Of a stretch of DNA of 64,000 nucleotides, positions 16,281-25,166 are shown piece by piece. How positions within the stretch are numbered: the stretch's first letter is position 1; each line of letters starts with the position of its first letter. The translations under genes were made by a program, and so were the position numbers. Below the pieces are notes generated by a model. The model had not been told where the DNA came from, did not search any database, and worked only from the letters and a program-made list of their open reading frames with translations. The stretch comes from Alcanivoracaceae bacterium (GTDB taxonomy: Bacteria; Pseudomonadota; Gammaproteobacteria; Pseudomonadales; Alcanivoracaceae). The stretch is from the NCBI GenBank assembly GCA_029212745.1, contig JARGOL010000007.1, positions 1 through 64,000 of the forward strand. Reading direction: 5' to 3'.

Positions 16281-17762
16281 ATGCTGTTCAATTCCCACAT
16301 ATTCCTTTTCGGCTTCCTGCCGGTCTGCCTGCTGGTATTTTTCTGGTTGGGTAACCGGGGCCGGCTTGAGGCGGCCATGGCCTGGCTGGTAATCGCCTCC
16401 CTGTTTTTCTACGGTTGGTGGAACCCGGTGTACCTGGTGCTGCTGGGCGCCTCCATCGGTGTCAATTTCCATCTCGGCAGGCACATCAGCCTCGGGCGCG
16501 GGCGCCACCTGGGGAAATTCCTGCTGCTGGCCGGCGTGACCTTCAACCTGGGCCTGCTGGCCTACTTCAAGTACATGAATTTCCTGGTAGACAGCGTCAA
16601 CGTACTGGCTGGCACCGATTTCTACCTGGAGAAGATCGTCCTGCCACTGGCCATTTCCTTCTTCACCTTCCAGCAGATTGCCTACCTGGTGGACGCTTAC
16701 CAGCAGGAGACGCACGAGTACAGCTTCCTGCATTACTGCCTTTTTGTGACTTTCTTCCCACAACTGATTGCCGGCCCCATCGTCCATCACCGGGAGATGC
16801 TGTCCCAGTTCCAGCGCCCGGAGGTATTCCGCCCGGTGGCCGAGAACATCTCCGTGGGCCTGACCATTTTTGCCATCGGGCTGTTCAAGAAGGTCGTACT
16901 GGCGGACACCATGGCGCCTTATGCCATCACCGTATTTGGCGTTGCCGACCAGGGCGGCACACTCAGCCTCCTCGACGCCTGGGCCGGGCTGATGGCGTAC
17001 TTTTTCCAGCTCTACTTTGATTTCAGCGGCTACTCTGACATGGCGATCGGGCTGGCGCGCCTTTTCGGTATCCGCCTGCCGATGAACTTCAACTCGCCTT
17101 ACAAGGCGACCAACATGGCGGAGCTCTGGCGCCGCTGGCACATCACCCTGACACGATTCCTGACCCAATACGTGTATATAACAGCCGGCGGCAGCCGCAA
17201 GGGTTACTCCCGCTACCTGTTCAATCTGTGGCTGACGATGTTTCTTGCCGGCGTCTGGCACGGTGCTGGCGCCAATTATGTTGTCTTCGGCGTCATCCAG
17301 GGCTCGTATATGGCAATCCACGGCTACTGGAAAGATGCCAAGACCCGCCTGCCATTGCATGTCGTAGATGCTCGGGTGCGAACGTTCGTGGCCTGGTTCC
17401 TGACCATACTTTTCTGGCTACTGGCGCTCGCCATTTTCAGGGCCAGCACCCTGTCCGGCGGGGCAGAAGTGCTTCGCGCCATGTTTGATTTCAATAATGT
17501 GGCTGCCGTACTGGTTGAGGATGACATCGTCCAGCCGATGATTCTGATGGCGATCATTACCTGGCTGCTACCCAATACCCAGCAGATCATGCACCGCTAT
17601 AACCCGGTCATTGAGAGAGTCAGCTGGGAGCCACGCTGGCGCTGGCAGGCCGCTCTTGTCTGGGAGCCGTCCCGAAAGGCTGCGCTGTTTGCAGCCGGAC
17701 TGGCTGTCGCCGCGCTGCTGATGCTTGACCGCATCAGCGAGTTCCTCTACTTCCAGTTCTGA
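16281..17762 (+). CDS. MBOAT-family membrane O-acyltransferase (AlgI/DltB-like)
   Basis: A 493-residue polytopic membrane protein beginning MLFNSHIFLFGFLPV, the standard N-terminus of the family, which fixes the start at 16281 rather than 20 codons upstream. Motifs include AGPIVHHREML, the FFQLYFDFSGYSDMAIGLA stretch, an ELWRRWHITLTRFL helix and FLAGVWHGAGANYVVFG with the invariant His. Such proteins move acyl groups across the inner membrane for O-acetylation of exopolysaccharide. The SGNH/AlgX-like gene starts 16 bp downstream, the usual MBOAT partner. Which polymer is modified is not shown. Confidence 0.92.
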   Translation: MLFNSHIFLFGFLPVCLLVFFWLGNRGRLEAAMAWLVIASLFFYGWWNPVYLVLLGASIGVNFHLGRHISLGRGRHLGKFLLLAGVTFNLGLLAYFKYMNFLVDSVNVLAGTDFYLEKIVLPLAISFFTFQQIAYLVDAYQQETHEYSFLHYCLFVTFFPQLIAGPIVHHREMLSQFQRPEVFRPVAENISVGLTIFAIGLFKKVVLADTMAPYAITVFGVADQGGTLSLLDAWAGLMAYFFQLYFDFSGYSDMAIGLARLFGIRLPMNFNSPYKATNMAELWRRWHITLTRFLTQYVYITAGGSRKGYSRYLFNLWLTMFLAGVWHGAGANYVVFGVIQGSYMAIHGYWKDAKTRLPLHVVDARVRTFVAWFLTILFWLLALAIFRASTLSGGAEVLRAMFDFNNVAAVLVEDDIVQPMILMAIITWLLPNTQQIMHRYNPVIERVSWEPRWRWQAALVWEPSRKAALFAAGLAVAALLMLDRISEFLYFQF

Positions 17763-17778
17763 CAGCGGAGATTCACTG

Positions 17779-19035
17779 ATGAAACATGCTGTCTACATCC
17801 GGCTTGTCCTCGCGACCATACTGATACCGCTGGTGCTGATCTCTGCCATCAACCTTGTGGTTGATCCCCTGAATGTTTATCGGCTGGTATCCGTAGAGGG
17901 GTTCAATCAGATAAAACCACGGGCCCAGCGCTTCGAACGCCTGGCCAAGCCACTCCAGCTTCAGCGTTACAACCCGGAGCTGCTTATTCTGGGCACCTCG
18001 CGCGCCGCCTACGGCCTGGACCCTGAGAGTCCCTGGCTGAAGCGCAATGACCGCCCGGCATTCAACGCCGGTGTGATGGGGGCCACGCTGCTGGATATGG
18101 TGCCCATAGCACGTCATGCCGCGCTCACCACGCAGGTAAAAGAACTGGTTGTCGATATCGACTTCTTCATGTTCAACGCCTACAACAACACCCCCTGGAT
18201 GTTTCCCCATGTCGTCAAGAAGTCACCCGGCGACATTGGCTACCTGCCCGCCCAGTGGCTTTCCACGTTGCCATCCTGGGATATCCTTGATGCCAGCCGT
18301 GCCACCCTGACCGGCCAGGACGAGTACAACCGCCTGGGGCCCCTGGGGCTGATGGACAATGAACAGAAAGTGGCCCAGTACCTGCGCAAGGGACAGGGCC
18401 TGGCGCCTGTATTTGATGCCATCGAACTGGACTATGCCCAGGCCATCTGGTCTCCCTGCGCAAACAATGCCTACCAGTACACAAACGGTTTTACCGGCTA
18501 TAACACCTGGCAGCAGCTCGACAAGCTGCTGCTGATCGCTGCCGAGAATGACCTGTCACTGACACTGTTCACCCAACCGGTCCATGCGCGGATATGGGTC
18601 CTGATGCAGGAAACCGGTTTCTGGGCCACCTACGAGCAGTGGCAGCGGGATCTTGCTGCCCATGTAGAGGCGTTCCGTCAGAAGCACCCGGACGCAGACA
18701 TCAAGTTATGGACATTCTCATTCTTCAACGACATTACCAGCGAACCCTATCCGCCGGCTGGCGACACAACGTCTGCGATGCAGAACTTCGTTGATCCCGC
18801 CCATTACCGGACCCAGATTGGCGAGAAGGTTCTGGAAACCCTTGCTGCTGGAGAGCCTGTGCCCGGGTTTGGTGTGCCGATGACAAGCGCCATGCTGCCC
18901 GCCCACCAGGCCATGATCCGGCGTGCCCGCGATGCCTATCGGCAAGCCCACCCTGAAGCAGTGGCGGCCACGCGCAAACACAGTGCTGAAGGACTGGCCT
19001 ACAGGGAGGCCCACGGGATCCAGTGCCCCCGGTAA
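17779..19035 (+). CDS. Periplasmic SGNH/AlgX-like acyl-transfer partner of the MBOAT protein
   Basis: A 418-residue protein with an N-terminal membrane anchor (residues 7-29, LVLATILIPLVLISAINLVV). A strand 'LLILGTSRAAYGLDP' corresponds to block I of the SGNH fold with the Ser in GTSR. A C-terminal NFVDPAHYRTQIG supplies the Asp-x-x-His of block V. Encoded 16 bp after the MBOAT gene, it fits the periplasmic enzyme that takes acyl groups from the membrane transferase and places them on a glycan. GGAG 8 nt before the ATG at 17779 and the hydrophobic anchor settle the start. Confidence 0.78.
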   Translation: MKHAVYIRLVLATILIPLVLISAINLVVDPLNVYRLVSVEGFNQIKPRAQRFERLAKPLQLQRYNPELLILGTSRAAYGLDPESPWLKRNDRPAFNAGVMGATLLDMVPIARHAALTTQVKELVVDIDFFMFNAYNNTPWMFPHVVKKSPGDIGYLPAQWLSTLPSWDILDASRATLTGQDEYNRLGPLGLMDNEQKVAQYLRKGQGLAPVFDAIELDYAQAIWSPCANNAYQYTNGFTGYNTWQQLDKLLLIAAENDLSLTLFTQPVHARIWVLMQETGFWATYEQWQRDLAAHVEAFRQKHPDADIKLWTFSFFNDITSEPYPPAGDTTSAMQNFVDPAHYRTQIGEKVLETLAAGEPVPGFGVPMTSAMLPAHQAMIRRARDAYRQAHPEAVAATRKHSAEGLAYREAHGIQCPR

Positions 19036-19110
19036 GATCACTGCTATCATCATGGCCAGACCGGTGTGCGGTGCCGGCAATGTCGCCGACTGGCTGGGGA
19101 GGCAAACAGA

Positions 19111-19662
19111 ATGCGAAAACTGATGAAGAGCCTGCGCCTTCTGATACTCAAGGTGCGACTACGCTGGCACGGCGTCCAGTACGGAAAGAAGGTACGCGGC
19201 AACCATATCGTCATCAATAACCACGGAACCATCCGGCTGGCCAGGAACGTGGCCATCATGTCCTGGCCGGAAGGCATGTCCTGCACCAGCGGTCTGCATA
19301 CCCATCTTCCCGACGCCATTATCGAGATCGGCGAGCGCACCAAAATGAACGGCACGCATATCCATGCGCGCGAGAAAGTCATCATCGGCGACTGGTGCTT
19401 GATGGGTCCTGGCACCATCATCATAGACAATGATTCCCATCCGCCGGTACTTGACCGCAGTGAGCGCCGCGGGCCACCTGCCAGCGCACCGGTGATCATT
19501 GGCGAAAATGTCTGGATAGGCATGCGCAGCCTGATCACCAAGGGCGTCACCATCGGTGATAACGCCATTGTCGCTGCACACAGCGTGGTCACGCGTGACG
19601 TCCCGGCGAACACCTTGGTGGGCGGCAATCCGGCCCGGGTTATTCGCCAGCTGGAACAGTGA
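19111..19662 (+). CDS. Hexapeptide-repeat (LbH) acyltransferase
   Basis: A 183-residue protein. Residues from about 30 onward are a left-handed beta-helix of hexapeptide repeats (I-I-G-E-N-V-W-I-G style), with the acyltransferase signature '[18 protein letters not shown]' that carries the catalytic His, ending in [16 protein letters not shown]. It should acetylate a sugar using acetyl-CoA. The start at 19111 has GGGGAGG 8 nt upstream. The 3' end overlaps the end of the convergent acyltransferase gene by 23 bp. It is probably part of the surface-polysaccharide O-acylation set. Confidence 0.88.
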   Translation: MRKLMKSLRLLILKVRLRWHGVQYGKKVRGNHIVINNHGTIRLARNVAIMSWPEGMSCTSGLHTHLPDAIIEIGERTKMNGTHIHAREKVIIGDWCLMGPGTIIIDNDSHPPVLDRSERRGPPASAPVIIGENVWIGMRSLITKGVTIGDNAIVAAHSVVTRDVPANTLVGGNPARVIRQLEQ

Positions 19663-21490
19663 CCAGGTCGACGCTGCCAGCGTCCGCTGCCAGCGCCTGC
19701 ACTGCGGGATGCGCGAGGAGCATCCGGCCCACCCACTGAGCACCAGCACGGGTGAAATGGGTGCGGTCCTGGGAAATAAACTGCTTTCTCGGGGTGAACA
19801 CCGGCACACGGCCCTCACTGTCTGCAAGAACAGCCATCGGATTGACAAATTCCAGTGCGGGATACTCGGCCGCGGCAGAGCCGACAACGTCATTGGCGGC
19901 CCGCACGCGCGCCAGGGGCATGGCGCGATACTGGTAGCGGCGCCTTTCCGGAAGCAACATGATGGCGTTGTTGTTCCAGCCAAAGTTTTTCGCCCCGAAT
20001 ACAATGGCCGTCTTGCCCTGTTCGGCAAGGTAGTCGGCAGCCGCCGGGACACAGCCTGCGTCATCCACATGCAAGGTGGCAGCCAGCACAATATGATCGG
20101 CTTCCCGGATCAGATTCTCGAGTACCCCAGACAGCGACGTCTGGAATGCGCAAAGCCCGGGACCGTAACGATAGACAACATCCGCCCGGGAAAAATAATC
20201 GTTCTCCCTGCCCGCATTGATGAAGTCCCTGCCGAAGCTGTCTCCCATGACCAGCACTTTGACCGCTGCATCGCTTGCGAACACGTCGGCCTGCAGTGCA
20301 TAGGGGCCTTCGTTATAAGCGGCATTGAGCCCGCTGCCAATCTGGTTGTTGCCATTGTCGTCCATCAGCTCAGGCCAGCGGGAAATCATCCCGGAAGAGG
20401 CATGCAGATAGAGCCCGACTGACAGGAGAACGACAGAGGAAACAGCCGCACTGGCGAACAGGGGGATTCTGCCGATGCGTTTTCGATTGCGAAACGGTGC
20501 CTCCACATAACGCCATGAGAACCAGCCAAGTACACAGGAGCTGGCCAGGAACGCGGCGACCTTGAGAGCGCCAGGTTCCGCCAGACTGGATATACGCATG
20601 AAGGCAAGCATCGGCTGGTGCCAGAGGTAAAGGCTGTAACTCATCAGGCCGACCAGCACCATCGGCCGCAGGGAAAGGACCCGTGCGGCAAGTGTGCCAG
20701 TAGAGCCATAGACGATAAATAGCACCGTGCCCAGAACCGGCACCAGGGCATAGACGCCGGGAAAGGGTGTTCCGCTGTCGTACAACACGACACTGGCGAG
20801 GATCAGTACCAGACCCGCCAGGGCCAGGGGTCCATTGGCGAATGTTTTGCCGGGGTGCTTGAGGAAGTGGATCGCCACCAACGCGCCCGCCATCAGCTCC
20901 CAGGCGCGGAACGGGATCAGGTAGAAAGCCGCCTGGGGCCAAAAACGGGAAGCCATCTCTGCGGCAGCCAGGCTGGCTATGGCCACCAGCGCCAACGCGG
21001 CGAACAGGTGCCGGCGGCCGTAGCGCCACAGCAGCGCCAACAAGGCAGGAAAGACGATGTAATACTGCTCCTCCACCGCCAGGCTCCAGGTGTGCAGCAG
21101 CGGCTTGAATTCCGCCTCCAGCTGGAAATAGTCAGAGGTAATCCACAACAGGATATTGTTGGAAAAAAGCGTGGTGGAAACGAGGGACTGGCCAAAATTC
21201 TCCAGGTCATCCGGCAGCATCAGGTACCAGGCTGCCGGGATGGAGCAGAACATGACAAAGTACAGTGCCGGCAGGATTCGTCTGATACGCCGGTCGTAGA
21301 ACCCCAGCAGGGAAAACCGCCCGTCGGCCCGTTCTTCAAGCAGGATGGTGGTGATCAGGTAACCGGAAATCACGAAGAAGACATCGACGCCGACAAACCC
21401 GCCCGAAAACCCCGACACGCCGGCATGAAACAGCATGACCGGAAGCACTGCCACCGCCCGGAGACCATCGATTTCCTTCCTGTACTGCAT
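19640..21490 (-). CDS. Acyltransferase-3/SGNH fusion (OafA-like O-acetyltransferase)
   Basis: A 616-residue membrane protein. Residues 1 to about 360 form the acyltransferase-3 domain with about ten helices: [40 protein letters not shown] and [12 protein letters not shown]. The C-terminal ~230 residues form an SGNH domain with [12 protein letters not shown] (nucleophile Ser) and [13 protein letters not shown] (Asp-x-x-His). This is the OafA arrangement, which O-acetylates LPS O-antigen or other surface glycans. It converges on the hexapeptide acyltransferase with a 23-bp overlap of coding ends. Confidence 0.93.
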   Translation of the reverse strand: MQYRKEIDGLRAVAVLPVMLFHAGVSGFSGGFVGVDVFFVISGYLITTILLEERADGRFSLLGFYDRRIRRILPALYFVMFCSIPAAWYLMLPDDLENFGQSLVSTTLFSNNILLWITSDYFQLEAEFKPLLHTWSLAVEEQYYIVFPALLALLWRYGRRHLFAALALVAIASLAAAEMASRFWPQAAFYLIPFRAWELMAGALVAIHFLKHPGKTFANGPLALAGLVLILASVVLYDSGTPFPGVYALVPVLGTVLFIVYGSTGTLAARVLSLRPMVLVGLMSYSLYLWHQPMLAFMRISSLAEPGALKVAAFLASSCVLGWFSWRYVEAPFRNRKRIGRIPLFASAAVSSVVLLSVGLYLHASSGMISRWPELMDDNGNNQIGSGLNAAYNEGPYALQADVFASDAAVKVLVMGDSFGRDFINAGRENDYFSRADVVYRYGPGLCAFQTSLSGVLENLIREADHIVLAATLHVDDAGCVPAAADYLAEQGKTAIVFGAKNFGWNNNAIMLLPERRRYQYRAMPLARVRAANDVVGSAAAEYPALEFVNPMAVLADSEGRVPVFTPRKQFISQDRTHFTRAGAQWVGRMLLAHPAVQALAADAGSVDLVTVPAGE

Positions 21491-21677
21491 GCTGCGGCCA
21501 CATCACTCTGATCGTGCGCGGATTATAGACATTCACCCGCCCGCCCGACAGTCACCCCCGGCTGTCCGGCCGGTCATCAGTTGGCCGGCGTCTCCGGTCC
21601 CCGGACACCCGGCACACGGGTACACCAGCCCGGCGGCCATGTAGAATAGGCAGACAAACAACGGGAGGAGCAAGCGC

Positions 21678-22043
21678 ATGGCCAAAGTACTGGTGATTGA
21701 GGACAGCGCCACGGAGAGACACGGCATCAAGGAAGCGCTGGAATCGGCCGGGCACACCGTGATCGAGTGCGATAATGGCGAAGACGGTGTGGCACGCAGC
21801 AAGGAAGAACAACCAGACCTGATCCTGATGGACATCGTCATGCCGGGCATGAATGGCTTCCAGGCCACCCGCGCCATCACCCGCGACGACGCCACCAAGG
21901 ATATTCCGGTCATCATCGTCACCACCAAGTCCCAGGAGACCGACCGTCTGTGGGGCGAACGCCAGGGCGCCATTGATTACCTGACCAAGCCGGTGAAAGC
22001 CGATGATCTGCTTGCGGTGGTCAGCAAACACCTTCCGGGCTGA
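21678..22043 (+). CDS. PilH-like single-domain response regulator
   Basis: A 121-residue stand-alone receiver domain. The acidic pocket (E8, D9), phospho-acceptor D52 in LILMDIVMPGMNG, the VTTKSQETDRLWGERQGA strand and Lys in DYLTKPV are all present. The 'TKxQETDxxWGxRQGAxDYLTKPV' pattern is characteristic of PilH, which tunes twitching motility and cAMP through the Chp system. No pilG, pilI or chpA homologue lies nearby, so the gene is detached from the usual cluster. GGAGGAG precedes the ATG. It converges on the flavin monooxygenase gene. Confidence 0.85.
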   Translation: MAKVLVIEDSATERHGIKEALESAGHTVIECDNGEDGVARSKEEQPDLILMDIVMPGMNGFQATRAITRDDATKDIPVIIVTTKSQETDRLWGERQGAIDYLTKPVKADDLLAVVSKHLPG

Positions 22044-22045
22044 GT

Positions 22046-22060
22046 GCGCCTGTCAGGCGC
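22046..22060. terminator. Short hairpin spanning convergent gene ends
   Basis: GCGCCT / AGGCGC arms with a 3-nt loop sit exactly between the PilH-like stop (22043) and the monooxygenase stop (22053). There is no T-run, so a weak or factor-assisted bidirectional terminator is only possible. Confidence 0.3.
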
Positions 22061-23570
22061 CCGCGGTGGCGGGTGCCTGTTCCAGTGAAACCTCGGCAAT
22101 GTAATCAGCCAGGTTGAAGTCCGCCAGCATGCGACGCATTTCAAACGTGCTCCAGGGAAAACCGATGGAGTTCCTGCCATTGGCATCGATGTAATAGGAC
22201 GAGCAACCGCCTGTGTTCCAGACCGTCGACTGCAGGTCCGCCTGTACGCGCTTGTTATAGCCCTGCTGCACCCGAGGCTTCACCTCAATGCTGTCCAGAC
22301 CGCGCTGTCGCATGGCCCGCAAGGCCCTGATCACGTATTCCAGCTGTGCCTCGATAACAATAAATGCCGAATTGTGGCCGATGGCCAGGTTCGGCCCGAG
22401 AATCAGGAAGAAATTGGGAAACCCCTGGATCGTGGTGCCACGATACGCCTGCGGACTGCCCTGCCAGTGATCATCCAGCGATTTCCCGTCTGCATCACGA
22501 ACGCAACGCGCCACCGGCACATCAGACACATGAAAGCCCGTGCCGAGAATGATGACGTCCACCTCTCGCTCACTGCCATCTGCCCCCACCACGGTGTTCC
22601 CGCGTATCTCCCGAACGCCGGTGGGCAGCACCTCGACGTTATCCTGGCTGACCGCCGGATAGTAGTTGTTGGACATCAGGATACGCTTGCAGCCAAGGGT
22701 GTAATCCGGGGTCAATGCCGCGCGCAGCGCCGGGTCAGCGACCTGGCGACCCAGGTGCCAGCGCGCCAGGCGCTCGATGACCTTGAGCACCGCCGTTTGC
22801 CGGAAGCCAATACCGAACGCCTCGAAACCGCCGTATAGCATCTTGCGCCAGGCGGAAAGTACCGGGCGCAAGGCAAACAGCCCGCGCTCCAGCCCGGTCA
22901 GGGTGTGATCCGGCTTCGGCAGGATCCATTGCGGTGTACGCTGGAAAAGCACCAGCTCGGACGCCAGTGGCTGGATCTCCGGCACAAACTGGATCGCCGA
23001 GGCACCGGTGCCGATGACCGCAATGCGCTTGCCACGCAGGTCACACTGGTGGTCCCAGCGGGACGAGTGGAATACGGGCCCATCAAAGTGAGCCAGACCC
23101 GGCAGGTCCGGGAGGATCGGTTCGTGCAGGTAGCCGACGCAGGAAATCACCTTGCTCGCCAGCACCGGGCCGCGAGAGGTCTGTACTCGCCAAGCCTTGC
23201 GATCCGGCTGCCACTGCATCTCCATCACATCAATACCGAAACGGATATGTGCGGTGACATCGTGGTTCTCCGCCACCTGGCGTACGTAGTCGAGTATTTC
23301 GGCCTGCCCGGCGAAGGTGCGCGTCCAGTCCGGATTCTGGGCAAAAGAGTAGGAATACAGCGCCGACGGCACGTCACAGGCGCACCCCGGGTAGGTATTG
23401 TCCCGCCAGGTCCCACCCAGGTCCTCATGCTTCTCCAGCACCAGAAAATCGTTGAAACCGTCAGCCATCAACCGGATGGCCGCGCCGATACCACTGACGC
23501 CCGCCCCAATGACCAGGGTGTCCACAAAACCGGGCAACGCCTGGCCCGCTGTATTTTTTGCCACCACCAT
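22053..23570 (-). CDS. Flavin-containing (Baeyer-Villiger-type) monooxygenase
   Basis: A 505-residue class B flavoprotein. The FAD Rossmann motif is VIGAGVSGIGAAIRL near the N-terminus, a DLGGTWRDNTYPGCACDVPS block follows, and the NADPH Rossmann motif is IAVIGTGASAIQFVPE. The fingerprint between them is partly divergent. Such enzymes insert oxygen into ketones or oxidise N/S atoms using NADPH and O2. The ATG at 23570 is directly preceded by AGGAG, so a GTG two codons in (spacing about 6 nt) may be the real start. It is divergent from a TetR gene, with two palindromic operators between them, so induction by a substrate-like ligand is likely. Confidence 0.87.
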   Translation of the reverse strand: MVVAKNTAGQALPGFVDTLVIGAGVSGIGAAIRLMADGFNDFLVLEKHEDLGGTWRDNTYPGCACDVPSALYSYSFAQNPDWTRTFAGQAEILDYVRQVAENHDVTAHIRFGIDVMEMQWQPDRKAWRVQTSRGPVLASKVISCVGYLHEPILPDLPGLAHFDGPVFHSSRWDHQCDLRGKRIAVIGTGASAIQFVPEIQPLASELVLFQRTPQWILPKPDHTLTGLERGLFALRPVLSAWRKMLYGGFEAFGIGFRQTAVLKVIERLARWHLGRQVADPALRAALTPDYTLGCKRILMSNNYYPAVSQDNVEVLPTGVREIRGNTVVGADGSEREVDVIILGTGFHVSDVPVARCVRDADGKSLDDHWQGSPQAYRGTTIQGFPNFFLILGPNLAIGHNSAFIVIEAQLEYVIRALRAMRQRGLDSIEVKPRVQQGYNKRVQADLQSTVWNTGGCSSYYIDANGRNSIGFPWSTFEMRRMLADFNLADYIAEVSLEQAPATAGA

Positions 23571-23616
23571 CTCCTCGTTTTCTGTCGCCGCCAGGCACGC
23601 TTGCCCGCCCGAACTC

Positions 23617-23636
23617 CACATACGATGCCGTATGTG
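23617..23636. promoter_or_regulatory. TetR operator 1
   Basis: A perfect 8-bp inverted repeat, CACATACG-ATGC-CGTATGTG. It is nearly identical to the second site 32 bp away and lies in the promoter region of the divergent monooxygenase gene. Confidence 0.75.
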
Positions 23637-23648
23637 AGAGAGTGTGTC

Positions 23649-23668
23649 GACATACGCCATCGTATGTC
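23649..23668. promoter_or_regulatory. TetR operator 2, overlapping a -35 element
   Basis: A perfect 8-bp inverted repeat, GACATACG-CCAT-CGTATGTC. Its right end overlaps TTGACA on the minus strand (23665-23670), a perfect -35 for the monooxygenase promoter, although the matching -10 is poor. Centre-to-centre distance to operator 1 is 32 bp, about three helical turns. Confidence 0.75.
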
Positions 23669-23723
23669 AATATGGGGCACCGGCTGATCGGGCCAATCGC
23701 GCCCACGACCACAGGAACAGATC

Positions 23724-24341
23724 ATGGCTGAGAGCCGCAATGGGCGCTCACGCGCCGAAGCAAAAAGGGCATCACGGGAAGCATTGATTCAGGCCGGCAT
23801 GGAACTGATGCCAGCGCGCGGCCTGGATGTCAGCCTGGATGAACTGTGCCAGCATGCCGGCTATACGCGCGGCGCCTTCTATGTGCATTTCGACAACCGC
23901 GATGACCTGATCCTTGAAGTGATGACCCGCGTGGGCGAACGGATGATGGACACCCTGCTCGGGGATCGCGACGAAGCCCGGCCTGCAGACCTGTTTACCG
24001 TGGCCAGCCGTTTTCTGCCGGCCCTGTTCAACGGCGACTACCCGCTCACACGCCACGGCGGCATGCGCCCCTACCAGCTGCTGGACGCCTGTCACCGCTC
24101 GGAGCGGATTCAGGCGCGTTACCTCAAGCTGGCACAGCAGAGCATTGAGCGCCTGGCCCAGAATATTGTCGAGAGCCAGCGCAAAGGCGCCATCCGCCCG
24201 GAGCTGGACGCGGCGCAATTGTCTGCCCTGATCGTGGCCATGGTGATCGGCATCCACACCATGTACGACCTGGAGTTTCCGGTGGACTTCCAGGCCGGCC
24301 TGCAAACGTTCCTGACACTGGTGACGCCGCAACATGCCTGA
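23724..24341 (+). CDS. TetR/AcrR-family repressor
   Basis: A 205-residue regulator. The N-terminal helix-turn-helix (about 18-62) includes LDELCQHAGYTRGAFYVHFDNRDDLI, a classic TetR recognition helix. The C-terminal ~140 residues are the helical ligand-binding and dimer domain. It is divergent from the flavin monooxygenase gene with two perfect palindromes between them, which it probably binds to repress both genes. The inducer is not predictable, but is probably a substrate of the monooxygenase. Confidence 0.92.
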   Translation: MAESRNGRSRAEAKRASREALIQAGMELMPARGLDVSLDELCQHAGYTRGAFYVHFDNRDDLILEVMTRVGERMMDTLLGDRDEARPADLFTVASRFLPALFNGDYPLTRHGGMRPYQLLDACHRSERIQARYLKLAQQSIERLAQNIVESQRKGAIRPELDAAQLSALIVAMVIGIHTMYDLEFPVDFQAGLQTFLTLVTPQHA

Positions 24342-24416
24342 ATTCAATGGTCACACCACTGGTGAAGCCGGCGCCGCCGTTGCCCTGGCGATGCATGCAC
24401 CTGCGCAAGGCACCCG

Positions 24417-25070
24417 ATGTCGCGGCTGATCGTGGCACTGGCGCTGTCCCTCGCCGCCCACCTGGCGCTGCTGCTGATTCCCCCGGCAGCACAAACCGAA
24501 CGACCCGGCACGCCTTTGTCGGTGCGCGTTCAGATGCCAGCGCTGGCAGACGGGCCCGTATCGCTGACAGCGCCACCGCAGCGGCCGGCGCCAGCCCAGC
24601 CGACACCCGGACCGGACAACGCCGAGGCACAACCGGCAACCACGAGGGCGTCGCCGCAAAGCACGGTGCAAACGCCGCCCGATACAGCCATTGCGTCTTC
24701 GCATTCTGCGCCGCTTTCCACATCACAAGCACGCACAGCCAGTGAAGCGGCGCCCCAGGCGCAGGGGCAGCGGTGGCTGGAACAGTTGCGCCAGCGAATT
24801 GAGGAGATCAGCCGCTACCCTTCGCGGGCACGGCTGCTGGGACAGGAAGGCACGGTTATCCTTTCTTTCCGGGTCAACGAGGATGGCAGCGTCAGCGACG
24901 CCGGCATCAGCCAGCCATCACGGTTTTCCATCCTTGACCAGGCAGCGCTGGCGGCGCTGCAGGAATCACCCATGCCGTTGCCACCTGTCGGCCTGGCAGG
25001 CAGCCTGGTCACGGTGCCCGTGAGCTACCAGTTGCAGCGCAGCAGCGGATCGAATGCTGGCAAGCCCTGA
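24417..25070 (+). CDS. TonB-like energy transducer
   Basis: A 217-residue protein with an N-terminal membrane helix (residues 4-22), a Pro/Ala-rich periplasm-spanning region (about 28-115) and a C-terminal TonB domain (about 120-205) with YPSRARLLGQEGTVILSFRV and a DQAALAALQESP helix. It should couple proton-motive force to TonB-dependent outer-membrane receptors. No exbB, exbD or receptor gene lies in the window. AAGG 7 nt before the ATG supports this start. It lies 75 bp after tetR, possibly with its own promoter. Confidence 0.85.
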   Translation: MSRLIVALALSLAAHLALLLIPPAAQTERPGTPLSVRVQMPALADGPVSLTAPPQRPAPAQPTPGPDNAEAQPATTRASPQSTVQTPPDTAIASSHSAPLSTSQARTASEAAPQAQGQRWLEQLRQRIEEISRYPSRARLLGQEGTVILSFRVNEDGSVSDAGISQPSRFSILDQAALAALQESPMPLPPVGLAGSLVTVPVSYQLQRSSGSNAGKP

Positions 25071-25150
25071 TCGGCGCCCCCCTGATTGCAAAAAGGTGTA
25101 AATCGCCGGCACTATTTCTATAGCCAACGTCTAACATTTAGATGTCACTT

Positions 25151-25159
25151 TGCTATATT
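25151..25159 (+). promoter_or_regulatory. Extended -10 promoter, possibly giving a leaderless mRNA
   Basis: TG-C-TATATT at 25151-25159 fits an extended -10 element. The expected transcription start falls at about 25166-25167, exactly on the ATG of the next gene, and the -35 region is poor. The only Shine-Dalgarno-like bases (AAGG) sit 2 nt before the ATG, too close for normal use. Confidence 0.4.
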
Positions 25160-25166
25160 CAAGGCT

